Part shown: positions 23,793 to 31,854 of the stretch, piece by piece
Position numbering within the stretch: the first letter of the stretch is position 1
Layout: each line of letters begins with the position of its first letter
NCBI GenBank assembly: GCA_024401275.1
Contig: JAKSLJ010000032.1
Location: 1 to 35,397, forward strand
DNA length: 35,397 bases
Reading direction: 5' to 3'
Origin: Bacteroidaceae bacterium
GTDB lineage: Bacteria > Bacteroidota > Bacteroidia > Bacteroidales > Bacteroidaceae
Notes under the pieces: model-generated
The model's database searches: none
What the model was told of the DNA's origin: nothing
What the model saw: the letters and a program-made list of their open reading frames with translations, nothing else
Made by a program: the position numbers and the translations under genes

Positions 23793-25478
23793 ATGTCAAT
23801 ATTGTCAATTTTCAAGCTTGTAGGCTGTCTTGCGATGCTCATGTATGGTATGAAAATCATGAGTGATTCGCTTCAGAAGATGGCGGGAAGTCAACTTCGT
23901 CATGTACTCGGAACCATGACACGCAACCGAGTAACAGGTCTTCTTACCGGTGCATTTGTAACCGCTTCCGTGCAGTCTTCTACGGCAACTACGGTGATGA
24001 CGGTGTCTTTCGTCAACGCTGGTCTCCTCACTCTCGCGCAAGCCATCTCAGTCATCATGGGTGCGAACATCGGTACGACGTGTACAGCTTGGATCATGTC
24101 AGCCGGTTTTGCCTTCAACATTACCGATATGGTTTGGCCGGCACTCTTCATAGCCATCATACTTTCATATACAAAGACAAAGAAATCACTCGGCGAATTC
24201 CTCTTCGGTCTTTCGTTCATGTTCCTCGGTCTTGGCACATTGAAGGCAAATGCCGTAGATATGGACCTCGGTCATAACGAGGCAGTACTCAGCTTCTTTG
24301 AGTCAACCGGCAATTGGGGCTATGGCACATACTTGCTCTTCCTCCTTATTGGTGGTATATTGACAATGTGCGTTCAGTCATCAGCAGCCGTAATGGCAAT
24401 CACCATGATTCTCTGCTCTTCAGGTGCTCTTGGCATTTATCCTGGTATAGCACTCGTAATGGGTGAGAATATCGGTACTACAGTAACCTCAAATCTTGCC
24501 GCTCTTTCGGCTAATCCACAAGCTCGTCGAGCAGCTCTCGCCCATATGCTCTTCAACGTATTTGGCGTTTGCTGGATATTGATTATCTTTACACACTTCA
24601 TTGATGCTGTCTGCATGATGGTTGGCTACGACCCACATTCTACATCTGCCAATCCGGCAATCCTCTCCGTAGTTCTTGCAGCCTTCCACACAAGCTTCAA
24701 CGTCTGCAACGTGCTTATCCTTATCTGGTTCATCAAGCCTATCGAAAAGCTCGTTTGCAAGATTATCCCTAACAAGACAGAAGCAGACGAGGAAGACTCT
24801 CGCCTTCAGTTCATCTCAGCTGGTCTTATGCAGACTCCAGAACTTTCTGTCTATGAGGCTCAGAAGGAAATTGCTTCATTCGGCTTAAGAGTGCAGAAGA
24901 TGTTCTCTCTCGTTAAGGAACTTATCGGCATAAAGGACGAGAAGGAGTTTGTAAAACTCTATTCGCGCATTGAGAAGTACGAGAATATCACCGACGATCT
25001 TGAGATTGAGATTGCAAACTATCTTGACCAGGTTTCTGACGCTCACCTCTCAGACGAGACAAAGGCTAAGATTCGCGCCATGCTTCGTCAGATTGCAGAA
25101 CTTGAATCTATCGGCGATAGCTGCTTCAACCTTGCGCGTACAATGAATAGAAAGAACGCCGGCAAGGAAGACTTCACAGACAAGCAGTATGAGCGCATCA
25201 GCATGATGTTCGACCTTGCAAACGATGCCCTCACTCAGATGAATACTATCTTTGCCGGTCGTCGCGACACTCTCGATGCTAACCGCTCATTCAACATTGA
25301 GATTGAGATTAACAACTACCGCAACCAGCTGCGTAGCCAGAACATAAAGGACGTGAACAACCACGAGTACAGCTATGCTGTAGGTACTATGTACATCGAC
25401 CTTATCAACGAATGCGAGAAGCTCGGCGACTATGTTGTCAACGTCATTGAGGCTCGTCTCGGCGTAAAGCAGAAGTAA
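23793..25478 (+). CDS. Na+/phosphate cotransporter with PhoU-like C-terminal domain
   Basis: The 561-residue NptA/PNaS-family protein carries two inverted repeats, each with the family's glutamine-serine motif. These are VTASVQSSTATTVMTVSFVN (about 49-68) and CVQSSAAVMAITMIL (about 192-206), and GANIGTTCTAW / GENIGTTVTS are the paired following motifs. About eight membrane helices precede residue 330. The last 220 residues are a soluble helical PhoU-like domain (IEKYENITDDLEIEIANYL, AELESIGDSCFNLARTMNRK) with the acidic metal-binding repeats of that family. The function is sodium-coupled phosphate uptake or export; the direction cannot be read from the sequence. Confidence 0.93.
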   Translation: MSILSIFKLVGCLAMLMYGMKIMSDSLQKMAGSQLRHVLGTMTRNRVTGLLTGAFVTASVQSSTATTVMTVSFVNAGLLTLAQAISVIMGANIGTTCTAWIMSAGFAFNITDMVWPALFIAIILSYTKTKKSLGEFLFGLSFMFLGLGTLKANAVDMDLGHNEAVLSFFESTGNWGYGTYLLFLLIGGILTMCVQSSAAVMAITMILCSSGALGIYPGIALVMGENIGTTVTSNLAALSANPQARRAALAHMLFNVFGVCWILIIFTHFIDAVCMMVGYDPHSTSANPAILSVVLAAFHTSFNVCNVLILIWFIKPIEKLVCKIIPNKTEADEEDSRLQFISAGLMQTPELSVYEAQKEIASFGLRVQKMFSLVKELIGIKDEKEFVKLYSRIEKYENITDDLEIEIANYLDQVSDAHLSDETKAKIRAMLRQIAELESIGDSCFNLARTMNRKNAGKEDFTDKQYERISMMFDLANDALTQMNTIFAGRRDTLDANRSFNIEIEINNYRNQLRSQNIKDVNNHEYSYAVGTMYIDLINECEKLGDYVVNVIEARLGVKQK

Positions 25479-25506
25479 TTTTTGTTTCGCAAGCTTCTCT
25501 TGCGAA

Positions 25507-25611
25507 GGGTAATGGCTAATGGGTAATGGCTAATGGAGCCTTTCCCCTTAGACTTTCTGTTTCGCATTACGTTACTACCCATCAGCCATCACCCATTACC
25601 TATCAGCCATC
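25507..25611. repeat. Two 14-bp direct repeats with an inverted counterpart upstream of hpf
   Basis: GGGTAATGGCTAAT occurs twice in tandem (25507-25520, 25521-25534). An imperfect inverted version made of CCCAT, CAGCCATCA and CCCATTACC units lies at 25578-25611. The RNA could fold into a long imperfect hairpin 60 bp ahead of the hpf start. The in-frame extension of hpf through it (from 25526) is a repeat translation, not protein. Confidence 0.65.
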
Positions 25612-25669
25612 ACACTCAAGTTCCGTCCAGGCGGAACCTGAACTTAATAATAATCTAAACACAACTACT

Positions 25670-25957
25670 ATGAACATTACAATCAAATCTATTCACTTCG
25701 ACGCTACAGAGAAGCTCGAAGAGTACATCAACAAGAAGGTTGAGAAGCTCGCTAAGACCGTGGGCAACGAAACAGAAGTTGACGTTCAGCTTAAGATTGT
25801 TAAGCCTCAGACAGCCATGAACAAGGAGGCAAGCATTTCACTTCCTTATCAGGGTAAACGTATCTTCGCTGAGAAGACTGCCGACACTTTCGAGGATGCT
25901 ATCCTCCAGGTGCTTGACTCTCTCAAGGTTCAGATTGAAAAGATAAAGAACGCATAA
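25670..25957 (+). CDS. hpf: Ribosome hibernation-promoting factor, short form
   Basis: The 95-residue product starts at MNITIKSIHFDATEKLEEYI. The HPF/RaiA (sigma-54 modulation) fold reads as strand IKSIHFDA, helix EKLEEYINKKVEKLAKTV, strands EVDVQLKIV and EASISLPYQGKRIFAEKTA, and helix DTFEDAILQVLDSLKVQIEKIK. It binds the 30S decoding region and helps form inactive 100S ribosomes in starvation. It lacks the C-terminal dimerisation domain of long HPF, so it is of the short type. The longer frame beginning at 25526 translates intergenic repeats and is rejected. Confidence 0.92.
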   Translation: MNITIKSIHFDATEKLEEYINKKVEKLAKTVGNETEVDVQLKIVKPQTAMNKEASISLPYQGKRIFAEKTADTFEDAILQVLDSLKVQIEKIKNA

Positions 25958-25995
25958 GCGCCAAGTGAGGTAAAATCTCACGGTGCAACCATTTT

Positions 25996-26076
25996 GTAGG
26001 GCGAGGATCTCCGAGCCGTTATCGCGTGAAGATGTAGCGTGATGGGCGGCTCGGAAATCCTCGCCCTACTGTTTTT
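25996..26076. repeat. 23-bp inverted repeat with T-run, possible hpf terminator
   Basis: Arms 25996-26018 and 26047-26069 match at 22 of 23 positions around a 28-nt loop. TGTTTTT follows on the plus strand. It starts 38 bp after the hpf stop. The length and the TAGGGCGAGGAT / CGGCTCGG composition suggest a mobile palindromic repeat that has been recruited as terminator. Confidence 0.65.
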
Positions 26077-26116
26077 GCATGCTACTTCCCAAGGATAATT
26101 TCTTGTTTCTTCAAGG

Positions 26117-26151
26117 CAGCCGAATCGTAATCTTTGGTCAGCCGAATCGTA
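26117..26151. repeat. 13-bp direct repeat, period 22 bp
   Basis: CAGCCGAATCGTA occurs at 26117-26129 and 26139-26151, 22 bp apart. It is the first of three repeat families in this gene-free stretch (25958-26611) with the same spacing. Confidence 0.75.
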
Positions 26152-26193
26152 TCACCAAGGCATTCAAATAGTATTGCCTAGGGGGACGGTGCA

Positions 26194-26275
26194 TTTTCTT
26201 ATAAGAAAAATATTATTTTCTTACTAGAAAACTTTTCGTTTCTTACTAGAAAATTTTCTGTTTCTTATAAGAAAA
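26194..26275. repeat. Array of four 16-bp palindromes, period exactly 22 bp
   Basis: TTTTCTTATAAGAAAA (26194-26209, perfect palindrome), TTTTCTTACTAGAAAA (26216-26231), GTTTCTTACTAGAAAA (26238-26253) and GTTTCTTATAAGAAAA (26260-26275). Each starts 22 bp after the last, two helical turns, so dimeric proteins bound to them would line up on one face. The six-base linkers differ. The array looks like a cooperative operator. The minus-strand frame 26224-26427 across it is not credible. Confidence 0.85.
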
Positions 26276-26310
26276 TGATTGCTAAGCCTAAGGATTACAT
26301 TTCTTCTTGC

Positions 26311-26344
26311 TTTGTAAAACAATTCCTCTTCCTTTGTAAAACAA
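26311..26344. repeat. 12-bp dyad repeat, period 22 bp
   Basis: TTTGTAAAACAA at 26311-26322 and 26333-26344, again exactly 22 bp apart, each with TTGT/ACAA dyad arms. The rest of 26345-26460 shows no repeats or reading frame. Confidence 0.75.
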
Positions 26345-26460
26345 TATGTCTTGTTTAGGATTGCATTGCGTCTTCCTATGAATTGAGTGGGATGAAGCCC
26401 ATGGTGTCGTTGAGTCCGCGCGTACAATTAAATCAATATTTTCAAAAATAAATCATCAAA

Positions 26461-26495
26461 TTTGTTTCGTATTTTTTATTTTTTTTTTAACTTTG
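26461..26495 (+). promoter_or_regulatory. Promoter of the nucleotide-sugar dehydratase gene
   Basis: TTTG (26461-26464), a spacer of 23 bp rich in T, then TAACTTTG (26488-26495). The spacer is slightly long. The leader to the ATG at 26612 would be about 110 nt. The 22-bp arrays lie 120-350 bp upstream. Confidence 0.65.
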
Positions 26496-26611
26496 CCCCG
26501 ATAGATACATGATTTTTCATAACGATTTCCATTGAATAGCTTACTTAAACAGCTGAATATAAGTGTTTTGTGGGATAGATTTGATGGGATTGTCACGATA
26601 TATAGTAGCGT

Positions 26612-28567
26612 ATGGACAATATTCTTTCACATGCAACATCATGGTATTTCTCCAAGAAAGCACTGCCTTATTGGGGAGTTTTGATTGTTGATTGTTGCAT
26701 TATTGTAGCAGCCGGAATTGTATCGCACGCCTTCATAACAGGTACATTGCACACTCTGACAGTATTCTGGCAGACCATTCTCACATGGTGTTGCTATATG
26801 ATTTTCTACCTTGCAGGCTTCAGGATAATGCACACTTATTCGGGCGTGATACGCTATTCTTCATTTATTGACCTGCTCCGTGTGGCTGTAGCAAATGTTA
26901 TTGGTATAAGTTTGATATTTGCTGTGCGCCACTTGCCTTTTGTTTCCGACTTTATTCTCGGTTTGGAAGTGCCGTCTGCCGGTAGTAGAAGTGGTGTCTT
27001 TGTGCCTATTGCATGGACGGAACTGCTTACCTCTTTCCTCATCTCTACACTCTTCATGTGGGCAATCCGTATCTGCGTGAAGTATCTTTACGACATCTAT
27101 TACGTCAGCGCATCGGCAAAGAAAGTCTTCATCTATGGTGTGAAGGAAGGTGGTATCGCACTCGCAAAAAGTTTGCACTCACAGCAGTCAAACTTTATTG
27201 TGGCTGGCTTCATCTCTGATGATTCTGAAGATGAGCACCACATGCTCATGGGCGTCAAGATATACATGAACGACGGAAACGTCATTCAGCGAATGAAAGA
27301 GCAGGGCGCTCAGACACTCATGGTCAGCCCATACAAGAGCGATGATCTCCGAAACAATCAGGAATTCATCGATGCGCTTACCGAGGCGAATATCCGCATG
27401 ATGATGTACACTCGTCAGGAGTGGGACGGAAAGTCCGATCTCCGACAGTCAATGCTTAAGGAAGTGGATATTGAGGACTTGCTTCCGCGCAACCAGATAG
27501 AGATTGACCTTGACGCAATCTCTGAGATTCTGACTGGAAAATGTATTCTTGTTACAGGTGCTGCCGGCTCTATTGGCTCTGAAATCGTGCGTCAGCTTGC
27601 CACTTTCAAGCCATCTCAACTCGTGCTTATCGACCAGGCAGAGACTCCGCTCCATGATATCCGATTGATGATGAAGCGTCAGTTTGCCGATGTTTCATGC
27701 GAAACAATTACGGCTTCCATTTGTCACAAGATTCACATGAAGACGCTTTTCGAGAGATACAAGCCGGAATATGTGTTCCACGCAGCTGCCTACAAGCATG
27801 TTCCGATGATGGAAGACAATCCTGGAGAAGCCGTGGCAAACAATATAGACGGTACTCGCATCATGGCGGATCTTTCTGTGGAATACGGCGTGAAGAAGTT
27901 TGTCATGGTCTCTACCGACAAGGCTGTCAATCCGACAAATGTGATGGGCTGTTCAAAGCGAATCTGCGAAATGTATTGCCAGGCGCTAGATAAAGAACAG
28001 AAAAAACTTGGTTCTAATGCCGCGACACAGTTTGTTACTACCCGTTTTGGTAATGTACTCGGTTCGAACGGTTCGGTTATTCCGCTCTTCAAGGAGCAGA
28101 TCAAGGCTGGAGGCCCGCTTACTGTTACTCATCCTGACATCATCCGCTATTTCATGCTCATACCAGAAGCCTGCAAGCTCGTGCTGCAAGCCGGCACTAT
28201 GGGCAAGGGCGGCGAAATCTTTGTCTTCGATATGGGCAAGCCGGTTCGCATTGCAGACCTTGCAAAGCGCATGATAAAACTCTCTGGTGCAACTGATGTT
28301 GAGATAAAATATACAGGACTTCGCGAAGGCGAAAAGCTCTACGAGGAACTTCTCAACAAAGAGGAAAACACCAAGCCTTCTTCACATCCGAAGATAAAGC
28401 TCGCACAGGTTCGTGAGCTCGACTACAAGGAAGTCAGCAATGAGATAGACAAGCTCGTGGAAATAACCAAGGCAGGCTACGTAGATATGGACATCGTGAA
28501 GCAGATGAAGGTCCTCGTTCCGGAGTTCAAATCAAAGAACTCTAAGTACGAAGTCTTAGATAAGTAG
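26612..28567 (+). CDS. Membrane nucleotide-sugar 4,6-dehydratase (FlaA1/CapD/PglF type)
   Basis: The 651-residue protein has four N-terminal membrane helices in its first 175 residues. A CoA-binding-like domain follows (KKVFIYGVKEGGIALAKSL, about 170-290). The SDR catalytic domain has NAD motif LVTGAAGSIGSEI (about 312-324) and STDKAVNPTNVMGCSK (about 433-448), where Met replaces the usual SDR Tyr, as in UDP-GlcNAc 4,6-dehydratases. It makes 4-keto-6-deoxy sugars for capsule, O-antigen or glycoprotein glycans. The adjacent galE and nagB also handle hexose and amino-sugar nucleotides or phosphates. The exact substrate (UDP-GlcNAc most likely) is an inference. Confidence 0.9.
   Translation: MDNILSHATSWYFSKKALPYWGVLIVDCCIIVAAGIVSHAFITGTLHTLTVFWQTILTWCCYMIFYLAGFRIMHTYSGVIRYSSFIDLLRVAVANVIGISLIFAVRHLPFVSDFILGLEVPSAGSRSGVFVPIAWTELLTSFLISTLFMWAIRICVKYLYDIYYVSASAKKVFIYGVKEGGIALAKSLHSQQSNFIVAGFISDDSEDEHHMLMGVKIYMNDGNVIQRMKEQGAQTLMVSPYKSDDLRNNQEFIDALTEANIRMMMYTRQEWDGKSDLRQSMLKEVDIEDLLPRNQIEIDLDAISEILTGKCILVTGAAGSIGSEIVRQLATFKPSQLVLIDQAETPLHDIRLMMKRQFADVSCETITASICHKIHMKTLFERYKPEYVFHAAAYKHVPMMEDNPGEAVANNIDGTRIMADLSVEYGVKKFVMVSTDKAVNPTNVMGCSKRICEMYCQALDKEQKKLGSNAATQFVTTRFGNVLGSNGSVIPLFKEQIKAGGPLTVTHPDIIRYFMLIPEACKLVLQAGTMGKGGEIFVFDMGKPVRIADLAKRMIKLSGATDVEIKYTGLREGEKLYEELLNKEENTKPSSHPKIKLAQVRELDYKEVSNEIDKLVEITKAGYVDMDIVKQMKVLVPEFKSKNSKYEVLDK
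27691..27706. promoter_or_regulatory. parS-like site inside the dehydratase gene
   Basis: TGTTTCATGCGAAACA matches the parS consensus at 14 of 16. It is coding (frame reads DVSCETI), which is usual for parS sites. It is the fourth such site in under 8 kb. Confidence 0.35.
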
Positions 28568-28585
28568 CCCAAAAGCCCACCCAAG

Positions 28586-28710
28586 CCCTCCCAAGGGAGG
28601 GATGTTTAATAGTTTTATAGCTTAAAAACAATACTCTTTAAAAGCATAGAAACAAATTCAAAACTAAAAAAAATACCCCTCAAAACACTTAAAAGTTCCC
28701 CCTTTGGGGG
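28586..28710. repeat. GC-rich palindromes between dehydratase gene and galE
   Basis: CCCTCCC-AA-GGGAGGG (28586-28601) and CCCCC-TTT-GGGGG (28698-28710) flank an AT-rich stretch. The first follows the dehydratase stop and may end transcription. The second ends 18 bp before the galE ATG and could fold over its ribosome-binding region. Confidence 0.6.
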
Positions 28711-28728
28711 GTAGGGGGCTTTCTTATT

Positions 28729-29745
28729 ATGAATATACTCTTAACCGGAGGTGCTGGTTTTATTGCAAGCCACACCATCATAGAACTTGACAAGGCAGGC
28801 CACACAGTGGTTGTTGTAGATAATTTCGTAAACTCTCAGCCTGAGGCTCTCCGTAGAGTAGGGGAGATTATCGGCAAGGAAGTGCCTTTCGTGGAGGCAG
28901 ATGTTCGCGACAAGGCGGCAATGGACAAGGTATTTACCGACAATAAGATAGACGCTGTCATCCACTTTGCCGGTTTGAAGGCTGTTGGTGAATCTGTTGC
29001 CAAGCCACTTGAGTATTACGAGAACAACATGAACGCCACCTTCGTTCTTCTTGAATCAATGCGCTCTCACGGCTGCAAGAACATCATTTTCTCAAGTTCG
29101 GCAACTGTCTATGGCGATCCAGCCATCATTCCTATCACAGAGGAATGCCCAAAAGGCCATTGCACAAATCCTTACGGTCAGACCAAATCAATGCTTGAGG
29201 AAGTGCTTATGGATGTACAGAAGGCTGATCCAGAGTGGAATGTAGTGCTCCTTCGTTACTTCAATCCAATCGGCGCGCACAAAAGCGGCAGGATAGGTGA
29301 GAATCCAAACGGTATTCCAAACAACCTGATGCCTTACATCACACAGACAGCTATTGGCATCCGCGAGGAGCTTGGCGTCTTCGGCAACGACTACGATACT
29401 CCTGACGGAACTGGCGTTCGCGACTATATTCACGTCGTTGACCTTGCTGCCGGTCATGTTGCAGCGCTTAAGGCTATCAACGAAAATAAGGGACTTGCCA
29501 TCTACAACCTCGGCACTGGTCATGGCTATTCAGTGCTCGATGTAGTGAAAGCATTCGAGAAAGCAAACGACCTGAAGGTGCCTTACGCTATAAAGCCACG
29601 CCGTCCGGGTGACATCGCAACTTGTTATTGCAACCCGGCAAAGGCAAAGGAAGAGCTCGGCTGGGAAGCTCAGTACGGCATAGAGGATATGTGCCGCGAC
29701 TCATGGAACTTCCAGAAGCAGAATCCTAAGGGCTACGAAGCTTAA
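28729..29745 (+). CDS. galE: UDP-glucose 4-epimerase
   Basis: The 338-residue SDR enzyme interconverts UDP-glucose and UDP-galactose (and perhaps the N-acetyl forms). The NAD motif is GGAGFIASH (7-15; the third Gly of the usual GYIGSH is Ala here). The catalytic triad is Ser124 in SSSATVYG, Tyr149 and Lys153 in [36 protein letters not shown] and RRPGDIA are standard GalE blocks. The length is normal. It supplies sugar nucleotides for surface polysaccharides together with the upstream dehydratase. Confidence 0.96.
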   Translation: MNILLTGGAGFIASHTIIELDKAGHTVVVVDNFVNSQPEALRRVGEIIGKEVPFVEADVRDKAAMDKVFTDNKIDAVIHFAGLKAVGESVAKPLEYYENNMNATFVLLESMRSHGCKNIIFSSSATVYGDPAIIPITEECPKGHCTNPYGQTKSMLEEVLMDVQKADPEWNVVLLRYFNPIGAHKSGRIGENPNGIPNNLMPYITQTAIGIREELGVFGNDYDTPDGTGVRDYIHVVDLAAGHVAALKAINENKGLAIYNLGTGHGYSVLDVVKAFEKANDLKVPYAIKPRRPGDIATCYCNPAKAKEELGWEAQYGIEDMCRDSWNFQKQNPKGYEA

Positions 29746-29803
29746 TCGTCTCATTTGAAACCATATACTAACTTTACTTAAACAACTCATAAACTTTATA
29801 TTT

Positions 29804-30622
29804 ATGCGAGTAATTATTAACAAAAACTACGACGAAATGTCACGCTGGGCAGCTAACTATGTTGCCAGCAAAATCCTTGAAGCCAATCCTACACCTGAGA
29901 AACCATTCGTACTCGGCTGTCCTACAGGCTCTTCACCACTTGGTCTCTACAAGCATCTTATCAAGCTTTACGAGGCAGGTGTAATTTCTTTCCAGAATGT
30001 TGTTACATTCAACATGGATGAGTATGTAAACCTTCCAGAAGACCACCCAGAGAGCTACCACTCTTTCATGTGGACAAACTTCTTCTCTCACATTGACATT
30101 AAGAAGGAAAATGTGCATATTCTTAACGGTAACGCACCTGACCTTAAGGAAGAATGCGAAAACTATGAGAAGGCTATTGAGGCTGCTGGCGGCATCGACC
30201 TCTTCATGGGCGGTATCGGTCCTGACGGTCACATCGCTTTCAACGAGCCTGGTTCTTCACTCGCTTCAAAGACTCGTATAAAGACTCTTACCACAAATAC
30301 TATCCAGGCAAACAGCCGCTTCTTCAACAACGACCTCTCTCTCGTTCCAAAGCAGGCACTCACAGTTGGTGTCGGCACAGTAATGGCAGCTCGCGAGGTG
30401 CTCATCGTTGTTAACGGTCCTGCTAAGAGCCGCGCTCTCCATCACATCATCGACGACGGTGTAAACCACATGTGGACAGCTTCTGCCCTCCAGATGCACC
30501 CACACGGAAACATCATCTGCGACGAAGATGCTTGCGTTGACCTCAAGCTCTCTACTTACCAGTACTTCAAGGATAAGCAGCAGCTTGAAGGTATTGTAGA
30601 GCAGTATCTCGATAAGTATTAA
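29804..30622 (+). CDS. nagB: Glucosamine-6-phosphate deaminase
   Basis: The 272-residue enzyme turns glucosamine 6-phosphate into fructose 6-phosphate and ammonia. The family blocks are LGCPTGSSPLGLY (phosphate site, 37-49), TFNMDEYVNLP (Asp72, base), and GGIGPDGHIAFNEPG (136-150) with Asp141, His143 and Glu148 of the ring-opening relay. VVNGPAKSRAL and the allosteric-site region near the C-terminus are also present. The length fits the single-domain enzyme. It lies 58 bp after galE and ends in a strong terminator hairpin. Confidence 0.96.
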   Translation: MRVIINKNYDEMSRWAANYVASKILEANPTPEKPFVLGCPTGSSPLGLYKHLIKLYEAGVISFQNVVTFNMDEYVNLPEDHPESYHSFMWTNFFSHIDIKKENVHILNGNAPDLKEECENYEKAIEAAGGIDLFMGGIGPDGHIAFNEPGSSLASKTRIKTLTTNTIQANSRFFNNDLSLVPKQALTVGVGTVMAAREVLIVVNGPAKSRALHHIIDDGVNHMWTASALQMHPHGNIICDEDACVDLKLSTYQYFKDKQQLEGIVEQYLDKY

Positions 30623-30630
30623 TATTTTTC

Positions 30631-30695
30631 TATGGAGGTGCGGTGCGAATATTGTCGCATGATGCGGTGAGGGCACCGCATCTCCATAATTTTTT
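30631..30695 (+). terminator. Terminator after nagB
   Basis: Arms of 16 nt (30631-30646 and 30673-30688) pair throughout as plus-strand RNA, with one G-U wobble. A run of T follows (30691-30695). It ends 11 bp before the next ATG. Confidence 0.8.
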
Positions 30696-30705
30696 CGTGT
30701 GCAAT

Positions 30706-31854
30706 ATGATGACGAGAAAGATAATAATCCTGATTTTTGCAGTTGCCATTTGCTTAACTGGTTGTACTGATAAAGGCTTTAAGGTGGTTTTGTCAGGCAA
30801 TGAAACAACAGATCCTGTAGATACTTTCTCGTATCGAGGCTACACGAATCTTGCCAACTTATTGGCAGGAAAGGATATTGACGACAAAGCTTTTCTTAAG
30901 GAAATAACGTCTTCGGCAGCATTTGAGACTCACAAGGCAAGCATGAGCGCCATGTGGGAAAGATATCAGATGAGCAGCATTGATGTTATTCGCCAATGGT
31001 CGCAAGAGAATTTGAAGGAAAGTCCGGACACAGTTTTCTATCCTTTCGGTGGACCAGACTTCAATTATCTCTCTTCTTTCTTTCCTGAATGTCGTTTAGC
31101 CGTACTTGTCGGCATAGAGCAAGCCGGAAAGCTTCCTTTCATAGACAAGCTTTCCATGGAGCATTATACAGAGATTCTAACATCTTTGCGCACGAGTATT
31201 TCGTCTAATGTCGGACTCAGTTTCTTCCAGACTCTCAATATGGCGGAAGACCTTAACAGCTATCTTCAGGGTACTCTTCCTGTAGTAACAATGTTTATTG
31301 CGCTCCATGGCTATGAGGTTATCACAATAAATCCGGTGATGATAAAGGACGGAAAGCTCGTTTATACAGAGCCTGACAAGGTGTTCGCCCATACACTTGA
31401 CAAGAAAATTGGCGATGGTTTCGAAGTCCTTTACCGTAAGCATGGCGAGAAAGGTGCGCGCCGTGTGTGCTATCTCAACTCCAATCTTTCCAACGAGGCG
31501 TTTTCAAAAAACGGTATGGACAAGCTCATAGGGAAAACCTTCAAGGGCAAGCTTACCTTCCTGAAGGCTGCCTCATACCTGCTCCATCAGCCGGAATTTT
31601 CGGAAGTTAGGGAAGCTATTCTCCAGAATAGCAAGACTATTCTCTCTGGTCCTTCGGGCATGCCGTATGAAGCCTACGATAAGAATAAGTGGAACTTCAG
31701 ATTCTTTGGTAACTATGTAGGACCTATTCCTCTCTTTTCCACTTGCGTTCAGGACGATTTGAAGGCTGCGTATAAGAGCACAACACCTTCGCCGATAAAC
31801 TTCCGCTTCGACTATCATACATCTTCAAGCTTCACGCTTGCGGAGAAGAAGTAG
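30706..31854 (+). CDS. Lipoprotein of unknown function (FYPFGGPDF motif)
   Basis: From ATG 30706 the product is 382 residues with a lipoprotein signal (MMTRKIIILIFAVAICLTGC, lipid Cys20). The body is all soluble. A conserved-looking core reads TVFYPFGGPDFNYLSSFFPE, then LAVLVGIEQAGKLP, which I associate with a family of uncharacterised secreted proteins in several phyla, without a named domain. No catalytic motif is evident. The earlier in-frame ATG at 30643 lies inside the nagB terminator and is rejected. Its last 40 bp overlap the 3' end of the convergent peptidase gene. Confidence 0.8.
   Translation: MMTRKIIILIFAVAICLTGCTDKGFKVVLSGNETTDPVDTFSYRGYTNLANLLAGKDIDDKAFLKEITSSAAFETHKASMSAMWERYQMSSIDVIRQWSQENLKESPDTVFYPFGGPDFNYLSSFFPECRLAVLVGIEQAGKLPFIDKLSMEHYTEILTSLRTSISSNVGLSFFQTLNMAEDLNSYLQGTLPVVTMFIALHGYEVITINPVMIKDGKLVYTEPDKVFAHTLDKKIGDGFEVLYRKHGEKGARRVCYLNSNLSNEAFSKNGMDKLIGKTFKGKLTFLKAASYLLHQPEFSEVREAILQNSKTILSGPSGMPYEAYDKNKWNFRFFGNYVGPIPLFSTCVQDDLKAAYKSTTPSPINFRFDYHTSSSFTLAEKK

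Noticed and set aside
25526-25669. 48-residue N-terminal extension of the hibernation factor
   Set aside because: It translates the direct and inverted repeats; the family starts at MNITIKSIHF (25670).
26224-26427. Minus-strand frame of 67 codons across the palindrome array
   Set aside because: It is made of repeat translation (FLIRNRKF, SSKKRKVF), has no promoter or homologous pattern, and the 22-bp period is not a multiple of three.
30643-30705. 21-residue N-terminal extension of the 30706 lipoprotein
   Set aside because: It would place the nagB terminator hairpin inside the coding region and bury the lipoprotein signal.
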